Assembly (NCBI RefSeq): GCF_024679095.1 | Contig: NC_066512.1 | Location: 17,299,473 to 17,363,472, forward strand | Direction of reading: 5' to 3' | DNA: 64,000 nucleotides | Origin: Eriocheir sinensis | Taxonomy: Eukaryota > Arthropoda > Malacostraca > Decapoda > Varunidae | Shown: one piece after another, positions 57,991 to 64,000 of the stretch | Layout: each line of letters begins with the position of its first letter | Numbering within the stretch: position 1 is the first letter of the stretch | Made by a program: the position numbers and the translations under genes | The notes under the pieces: generated by a model | What the model saw: only the letters and a program-made list of their open reading frames with translations | What the model was told of the DNA's origin: nothing | Databases searched by the model: none

Positions 57991-58094
57991 TTTTGCTTGC
58001 GTAACTCGTTCACTTCGTTGGCCAAAAATGCGTAAACAAGAGGCCATGCAAATGAATGGCGGGGACATTAATTTTAGGAGACGGGGAGACTTTT

Positions 58095-58098
<4 letters not shown>

Positions 58099-58161
<63 letters not shown>
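58099..58161. repeat. (CT)n microsatellite
   Basis: About 31 units. Confidence 0.95.
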
Positions 58162-58164
<3 letters not shown>

Positions 58165-58769
58165 CCTTCCCTATGCATTTTCTTCTCTCCTCCTCTTTCA
58201 TATTTTCTCTATTCACGGTGAGGATATTTTGAACCACATCCAGTAAGAGATAAAGCGCGCGTGTGGAGGAAGAAAGAGAGAAAAAGGGAATAGGAAAGGA
58301 AAACGAGAGAAGATGAAAGAGGGAGAGACACAAAAGGGCACACGTGTAAAAACAGAGTGAGGCGCCTGTGATGGGAAGGGAGGAGAGGAGACGGAAAGGT
58401 AGAGATGTGAGAGAGATAATGTGCGGGGGGAAATACAGGTGAAGGTAATATGGTCCAAGGAAGGAAGGAAGGAATAAAAAGGAAGAGTGTGTTATGTTAA
58501 GAGAAAGGGAGAGCCTGGAGGAGGTCTTTGGAGTGTACTGGTGAAAAAAAAATGAGAAAGAGGAGGTAAGTTACACAAATCAAAACAAAAACAAGAAAAG
58601 AAGAAAGGAAGGAAAATATCGAGGAAAAAAGAAATAAAAAGTGGATACAAATAAAAGAGAGAAAAACGATAGGAAGGAAGGAACGTCGAAGTGAAGAAAG
58701 GCAGGAAGGAAAAAAGGAAGGAAGGAAGTACGGAAGGAGGATCAGAAGGGGAAGGGGGAAGGAGGAGAG

Positions 58770-59460
58770 GCCGAGCTGAAGGGCGAGGAAGAGGGTGAGG
58801 GAGAGAAGAGAGGGTGAGAGGAGAGGATGAGAGGGTAGGAGGGTGAGGAAGGGGATGAGAGTGCGAGGGTGAGGGCGCGAGGAGAGGGTGAGAGGGTGAG
58901 GGAAGAGAGGGTGAGAGGAGAGGGTGAGAGATGGTGAGGGTGAGAGTGAGGGTGAAAGGAGAGGGTGAGAGGGTGAGGAAGGGGATGAGGGTGTGAGGGC
59001 GAATGCGCGAGGAGAGGGTGAAAAGGTGAGGGAAGGGAAGGGGAGAGGAGAGGGTGAGAGATGGTGAGGGTGAAAGGAGAGGATGAGAGGATGAGAGGGT
59101 GAGGAAGGGAAGGGGAGAGGAGAGGGTGAGAGATGGTGAGGGTGAGAGGAGAGGATGAGAGGGTGAGAGGGTGAGAGGGTGTGGGAGGGAATAAGAGTGC
59201 GAGGGTGAGGGCGCGAGGAGAGGGTGAGAGGGTGAGAGGGTGTGGGAGGGGATAAGAGTGCGAGGGTGAGGGCGCGAGGAGAGGGTGAGAGGGTGAGAGG
59301 GTGTGGGAGGGGATAAGAGTGCGAGGGTGAGGGCGCGAGGAGAGGGTGAGAGGGTGAGGGAAGGGAAGGGGAGAGGAGATGGTGAGGGTGAGAAAGAGGG
59401 TCAGAGGAGAGGATGAGAGGGTGAAGGAGGGGGAGAGGGCGCGAGGAGAGGGCCAGCGGC
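58770..59460. repeat. Complex GAGAGGGTGA minisatellite
   Basis: GAGAGGGTGAG words throughout. The clearest higher-order unit is 61 bp (ATAAGAGTGCG landmark at 59191, 59252, 59313), with related copies near 58855 and 58990. Confidence 0.9.
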
Positions 59461-59486
59461 ACCCTCCACAACCTGTTGCGGCTCAC

Positions 59487-59581
59487 CCTTTGTGTCGTCT
59501 TGAGTTACACCGCCGCAGGGCTGACGGAACGAGGGGGCAGGTTTGGCATGTGCCCCTGACCACATGCCTGCACCGCCGACC
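59487..59581 (-). CDS. Candidate internal exon, unidentified
   Basis: On the minus strand the exon follows the (GT)n side of a microsatellite and GGCTTGCAG, and ends at AAAGG|GTGAGC. In phase it reads VGGAGMWSGAHAKPAPSFRQ then PCGGVTQDDTK. Both splice sites are plausible and codon use is balanced. No partner exon found. Confidence 0.35.
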
Positions 59582-59588
59582 CTGCAAG

Positions 59589-59629
<41 letters not shown>
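59589..59629. repeat. (CA)n microsatellite
   Basis: About 20 units. The plus frame beyond it (QLAPPLLGTIDQLESTYSSC, to TAG at 59774) looks protein-like but is unsupported. Confidence 0.93.
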
Positions 59630-59631
<2 letters not shown>

Positions 59632-59981
59632 TGGCACCACCGCTCCTAGGCACGATAGATCAGCTGGAGTCAACCTATTCTAGCTGTCAGTCGGCCATTC
59701 CTCAAAATACAGCCCCAAACTACTATATTCCACCTCCCCCTTCCTCCACCTCCTCCCGCCCCCTCAACAACTAGCATTCAACATTAATTCCCTCCGATCT
59801 TGTTCCCTCACAAACCTACTCGGCCCGACCTGCTCAGCTCCTAACACCTAATTTTTTTGTCTTTATCGCACTAACCACAACCGGTCACTGTCGATGCCCA
59901 ATATGTCTTTGATCGCAGTGTTTCTCGAGAACTATTAACCGGCATCAGGCATTACTTTTACACTTAGTTCTATACGCTGAG

Positions 59982-59982
<1 letters not shown>

Positions 59983-60022
<40 letters not shown>
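59983..60022. repeat. (CA)n microsatellite
   Basis: About 20 units followed by CCCCCA and CAC units. Confidence 0.93.
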
Positions 60023-60026
<4 letters not shown>

Positions 60027-60586
60027 CCCCCACCCCCACCACCACCACCACCATCAAGCTGTCCTACCAACTCCTTCCGTCCTTCCCTGTGGTCCTATTG
60101 CCACTGAGCACTAAAGGCGGGCACTCTGCATTCTTAAAAAGGCTCGCATTTTTAACATTCCTCCAAATTGTACCTTACCTGGCGACCCTCCCTTGTTAAT
60201 TACCAGGCATCTCCTTCAGGTGATTCATGGACCGTAAATATTGTTCTTAGCGATAATTAAACCCTGCAAGTGATTGACCGAAATAACTTTCAGCGTGTAA
60301 CGTGTCATCATTCTCTCAATTAACGTTTAACCTTCAGTCTGCAGGATGAAGGAGCTTTGTAAGGAAGGTATATACTCTTTGAGGAGACTTTTGAATCTAA
60401 GTATACAATCTTACCCCATTGGAGGTGCCAGTTGAAGCAAGGAGGGTGGATGCTAGCTGCTGCAGAGGCGGAGGGACCAGGCCGCGCCGACGAAGGGGAA
60501 GATGTAGAGTAAGGGCCGGGTGTAGGAGCAGGGCGTGGCAGCCGTCCCCAGCCTCCACACTATTTTTTCTTAAGTGTTTATATCAG
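60023..60586. other. Unique sequence with a possible small exon
   Basis: About 60440-60507 is open (MLAAAEAEGPGRADEGEDV) and ends at a good donor AGA|GTAAGG, but its phase does not match the exon at 60587. Confidence 0.3.
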
Positions 60587-60985
60587 GTCGGTGTGCGCCA
60601 CTCCGCTGTCGGTGCGCTGAAGGCGAGGCCCGTGGTGGCGCAGGCAGATGGTAAGTTTATGGCGGCATGTTTCTAAGGCTCATGCAGGCCCCTCGGCGAC
60701 TCACCTGACTGATGTCCTAATCAAAATTACGGCTGAGGGCTAACGTACAGGCACTTATAACACACTTGACGATACTCGAAAAAACGGCCGAGCGCTGACA
60801 GGGCACAGTCGCTGCCCTCATCAACACGTCCGCATGCTGACCGCCGGCACCGTGTCAGCTGTTTTTCTTTTAATTACGCCCGACACCAACTTGCAGATAT
60901 TCAACTGATTTTCCTTCTGAAACTTGCGAACAGGAAAAGACGATATAATATTGATTCGCCACACGAGGAAATAAGTGTCCCATAA
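60587..60985 (+). CDS. Candidate two-exon segment, unidentified
   Basis: Exon 60587-60650 has textbook borders, ACTATTTTTTCTTAAG...TATCAG and GATG|GTAAGT. It reads VGVRHSAVGALKARPVVAQA with G/C-ending codons. The next exon (60897-60985) follows TTTTAATTACGCCCG...CTTGCAG in matching phase and reads IQLIFLLKLANRKRRYNIDS then PHEEISVP and TAA. The intron is 246 bp. The second exon overlaps a longer minus-strand candidate (60821-61009), so it is the weaker half. No family recognised. Confidence 0.4.
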
Positions 60986-61009
60986 GTCCTTGCATGGTGC
61001 CATTACTTT
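60821..61009 (-). CDS. Candidate terminal exon, unidentified (62 codons)
   Basis: On the minus strand an excellent acceptor (CGTTCTCTGTTCCACC...GTGCAG) precedes 62 open codons and TGA. It reads KVMAPCKDLWDTYFLVWRIN, IISSFPVRKFQKENQLNICK and LVSGVIKRKTADTVPAVSM. The peptide is well mixed and basic. It overlaps a plus-strand candidate exon. Confidence 0.4.
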   Translation of the reverse strand, partial: KVMAPCKDLWDTYFLVWRINIISSFPVRKFQKENQLNICKLVSGVIKRKTADTVPAVSMRTC

Positions 61010-61090
61010 CTGCACAGGTGGAACAGAGAACGTGAGACAAGCAGGTATGTAAAGCGGAGACGCAGAAAATGTGGAAATTAGTGGATGAGG

Positions 61091-61438
61091 TTAGAGCCGC
61101 CAAGGGGCATGTAGCAAGTCGATGCCACGCGGCGAGCTAATGATGCCTCGTGCCGTACAGACAGACAGACAGACAGACAGACATGCAGACACACAGATCG
61201 ACAGACAGATAGACGGACAGGTCTTCGGAGGCAAGGGCGGGCGACGCGCGAGATTAGTGGCCCCGTCGAGCACCGGTAAACCACAATCATTATGGGACGC
61301 CTCGCCGCGGACACTGACTTGTTTATGAAGAGGGAGAAAAAAGGAGATGAAAGACGAATTAGGTGTGAACTCCCCTAACAAGGAGCAAGGGAGATCCAGG
61401 AGCCCCGATGAGTCCGAATGTCCAGTGGATCGCGACAC
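61091..61438 (-). CDS. Candidate coding segment, unidentified (115 codons)
   Basis: The open minus frame reads SRSTGHSDSSGLLDLPCSLL, then VSVRGEASHNDCGLPVLDGA and TNLARRPPLPPKTCP with G/C-ending codons. It then passes through a Cys/Leu/Ser/Val run made by an (ACAG)n repeat (61159-61215) and ends SSPRGIDLLHAPWRL. An acceptor-like TTCTCCCTCTTCATAAACAAG lies just before VSVRG, so the exon may start there (about 61324). Confidence 0.33.
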   Translation of the reverse strand: MSRSTGHSDSSGLLDLPCSLLGEFTPNSSFISFFLPLHKQVSVRGEASHNDCGLPVLDGATNLARRPPLPPKTCPSICLSICVSACLSVCLSVCTARGIISSPRGIDLLHAPWRL

Positions 61439-61617
61439 GGGATGATAATTGTGGTGACGGCCAACGGTTTCTTGCCTTCCCTGACGAACACCAGAGGAAC
61501 GAGAGATTGACAGGTCGCCCCGCTGGTACGACGGGCGCCACAGCTAGGGTGGAGGGCGGCGCGGTGCTGCTATGAAGAAACAAACTCGTGAATGACTGGC
61601 TGAATTAAAAAGAAAAA

Positions 61618-61758
<141 letters not shown>

Positions 61759-61820
61759 CATTTACTTAAAAGGATGCATAATTCAATGAGTTTCCACCCC
61801 GGTGCCTCGCTACTAATGGC

Positions 61821-62225
61821 GTGATGACTTTTTTGCCGCCCACATCTTCGCCCCTCAGCGCAGCCAACCAACACCCCGCCGTCAACCCGGAGCAAGCAAG
61901 GCCACGAAGCGCATCTCTAGCGGCTTATATGAGCTTGTATCGCCTGTATGTCTATATGCAACCCATGATAACCCCGGCCACCTTGCCCATTTTTAGACGG
62001 AACCACGCAATTAAAGCTTCCGCGATTGCTACGTACACTATCATCATTACTGCTTCTACTGCCCCATTCAGTGATACTAAAACAAGAGTAATTGCCATGC
62101 TGCCGTCATCTACAATCTTACTTGATGCAATTTTAACAACTACTTCTACTACTGCTATTAATATCAATAAAACAGGACAGGGATTGCTTCGGTCCAGTCA
62201 TCTGCATTTTTACTCACAGCATTAA
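61821..62225 (+). CDS. Candidate open frame, unidentified (134 codons)
   Basis: The plus frame from ATG reads LSAANQHPAVNPEQARPRSA, then MSLYRLYVYMQPMITPATLP and Thr/Ile-rich sequence to TAA. A good acceptor (CCACATCTTCGCCCCTCAG) at 61858 opens a competing frame (QPTNTPPSTRSKQGHEAHL). The antisense is open as a hydrophobic Val/Ile/Ala-rich peptide (61952-62167). No choice can be made from sequence alone. Confidence 0.25.
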   Translation: MMTFLPPTSSPLSAANQHPAVNPEQARPRSASLAAYMSLYRLYVYMQPMITPATLPIFRRNHAIKASAIATYTIIITASTAPFSDTKTRVIAMLPSSTILLDAILTTTSTTAININKTGQGLLRSSHLHFYSQH

Positions 62226-62299
62226 TCTACACTTTTTATTTTTAATGTACCCGCCACAGATCTCTTTAACTGGTTTTAAGCGAGGCAGGTACACATAGG

Positions 62300-62505
62300 C
62301 GCCCCACACCTGCACCGACACACCTCAACAATACAACGACAGCAGCGGCGGCAGCAAAAACCAGCCGCAGCCGCCTCCAAGTCGAGTGGCGGCCCCGACT
62401 CTAACGCCGCCTTGTCTCCGCGGAAAGTGGCACATTAGAGACGCCCTGGAGTGGAGGACCTGGCCAGCCGAGCACCCAAACAAAGCGAAGGGATTACTTT
62501 TTTTG

Positions 62506-62506
<1 letters not shown>
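62300..62506 (+). CDS. Candidate coding segment, unidentified
   Basis: Frame open from just after a TAG at 62298 and reading into the (CA)n. It includes TPQQYNDSSGGSKNQPQPPP, VAAPTLTPPCLRGKWHIRDA and LEWRTWPAEHPNKAKG. Tryptophan-rich and non-repetitive in its second half. The antisense is also open. It probably ends or splices before the microsatellite. Confidence 0.33.
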
Positions 62507-62575
<69 letters not shown>

Positions 62576-62580
62576 ACACA
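62507..62580. repeat. (CA)n microsatellite
   Basis: About 36 units with one TA. Confidence 0.96.
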
Positions 62581-63157
62581 ACCTCTTTATAGCTGTTTTA
62601 TCTTCGTAAGCCACAGCGATCACTTCCACTCTCTAGCTTCGACAAATTAATAAGCGTTATGCTCCCCAATAACGGCCTCACTTCGTCACCACGCCAAGGC
62701 CCTCGTGTGTGGTGGCCTGTGCCTTGCCTGTGCTGTACCCCCGCCCTGGGTGTCCCGCTAATGCATGAGCTCCCCGCTGTTTTAGAAGTAGCAAAGATGT
62801 TTTAATTTGCATTTTCGTCAATCCGTCATTTTAGGTATTTTGGTAACGGACAAACAAACATACAGACCGACAGACGGACAAGGACGAACATATAAAAGCC
62901 CTTAATTATTTAATTTTAGCTGGTGGCGGGGCGGCCGATAATCAACTGCAGCAATAATGATCAGTGACAGCACCAACTGCACCAGCAACCGCAGCAGGAC
63001 TCGCGGCGGCGGCGGCGACGGCGGCGGTCACAAAAAGAACAGAAGCGGTAACACAGCATGAACGACAATACCACCAGCGGTTTCCACTATCAGAACATTG
63101 ACTTAATATAAGCAGGCAGGCAGGAGGCGAAGAAAAGCCTGGTAATACAGACCAACA
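62581..63157. other. Unique sequence, no supported feature
   Basis: Short (GGC)n-like patch at 63005-63030. Nothing else seen. Confidence 0.4.
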
Positions 63158-63220
63158 ACAACAACCACCACCACCACCACCACCTCTTCCTCCTCCTCCT
63201 CCCCCTCCTCCTCCTCCTTC
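63158..63220. repeat. (CCA)n then (TCC)n
   Basis: CCA units followed by TCC units, about 60 bases. Confidence 0.88.
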
Positions 63221-63284
63221 TCCTGCCTCCCTCTGCTTAATGAGTGTACTAGTTGAGCACCGTCTCGCTGTGATCAATTATTAG

Positions 63285-63539
63285 CCTTGCCTTGCTCATC
63301 ACCCACTCGCCTCCTATGCCAACACCACCACCACCACCCTCCGCATAGAGTACCGAGAGGCTGATGATGACTGTTCTCTACCACCGGGGACTAGTTTGGA
63401 TAATCGTCTTGGGCACACTCCCGCAAGCCTAAATATCATCCAGTCTCAAGGAGCCCGTCTTGGTGAAGGTGATGCGTGTCTTCAGATGATGCCCTCCACC
63501 ACACATGTCATTGCCTTCCACTTTTTCCCTCCTTCGTAA
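63285..63539 (+). CDS. Candidate coding exon lacking an early ATG, unidentified (84 codons)
   Basis: A frame is open from a TAG at 63282-63284 to TAA at 63537-63539 with no ATG until near the end, as expected of an internal or terminal exon. It reads SYANTTTTTLRIEYREADDD, CSLPPGTSLDNRLGHTPASL and NIIQSQGARLGEGDACLQMM. A likely acceptor is the C-rich tract ending CCTCCGCATAG at 63346. A donor-like GAAG|GTGATG lies at 63469/63470, so it may be internal. Composition is strongly protein-like. No family recognised. Confidence 0.42.
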   Translation, partial: PCLAHHPLASYANTTTTTLRIEYREADDDCSLPPGTSLDNRLGHTPASLNIIQSQGARLGEGDACLQMMPSTTHVIAFHFFPPS

Positions 63540-64000
63540 TGTATATATAAAACCCTAATCAAATAATACAAAAACTACTGATACAGAAACCGCGGTAACA
63601 AGACGAAACTGAAGCCGGAAAAAAATGAAAACCCAGTGTTATACGAGAAAAAACGCTTGAACTGAAGGCAGCAACAGTAAAGACCTTATGACAATATTAA
63701 AATGAAACATAAAAATCACTTGAAAGGGAGCCGTTGGTAAATCCTGACCCGCCTACAGGCTACAGTGAGCCACCAACACCAACTGCAACAGCGGCGGGGT
63801 CACGGCCCTACAGACAAATACAACCAGCCTTTTCCGACCTCTTCTGTCTTAACGATAACTGATAAGGCCTCTCTATGTTTCGAGGCAACAAAGAGGCGTT
63901 CGCAGGGTATCGGGCGAGGCACCTGCGATAACCTTGGGTAGGGGCCAGGGAGCAATGCCAAAGAGTGCCGCGGTCAGGGTGACAGCCGCTGACAGGCCCT
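63540..64000. other. Unique sequence to window end
   Basis: A/T-rich to about 63720, then mixed. No polyadenylation signal AATAAA directly follows the preceding exon candidate, and no other feature is seen. Confidence 0.4.

Overview
This window looks like nuclear DNA from an arthropod, most likely a decapod crustacean. That assignment is an inference. It rests on the extreme load of long perfect microsatellites ((CT)n, (GT)n, (TCC)n, (GAA)n), several decayed CR1/L2-like non-LTR retrotransposons, a tRNA-derived SINE, small DNA-transposon relics (MITEs), and a short TTAGG-type telomere-like tract. There are no operons, Shine-Dalgarno sites, rRNA genes or CRISPR arrays. No protein-coding gene could be identified by family.

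Layout. 1-1.0 kb: minus-strand LINE remnant. 1.0-6.2 kb: pyrimidine-rich microsatellites and a higher-order tandem repeat of about 150 bp (3.0-5.1 kb). 6.2-20 kb: mostly unique sequence broken by (GT)n/(CT)n arrays, with exon-like open segments, a SINE (17.5-17.8 kb) and one copy of a dispersed 114-bp repeat. 20-23 kb: a duplicated terminal-exon-like unit, a 266-bp (CT)n, a second repeat copy and a minus-strand LINE remnant. 24-29 kb: exon-like open frames, including the best multi-exon model (minus strand, about 27.9-28.96 kb), and a 203-bp MITE with a perfect 8-bp target duplication. 29-36 kb: (CCTG)n, long (CT)n, and two plus-strand LINE 3' ends, one set inside a (CT)n array and one between two diverged copies of the same host sequence. 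36-49 kb: exon-like open segments, a 207-bp inverted-repeat element and many microsatellites. 49-59.5 kb: a CRE/AP-1-like minisatellite, then kilobases of purine- or pyrimidine-rich strand asymmetry. 59.5-64 kb: more exon-like segments and a 139-bp (GT)n.

Coding content is uncertain. Most long open frames are translations of microsatellites and were rejected. The exon candidates were built by hand from splice-like signals, open frames, codon third-position bias and matching intron phase. None was checked by homology or RNA, and single-exon candidates will include false positives because pyrimidine tracts ending in AG are very common here. In several GC-rich segments both strands are open in the same register, so strand is ambiguous. 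Genes are therefore named only as unidentified, and no pathway can be inferred.
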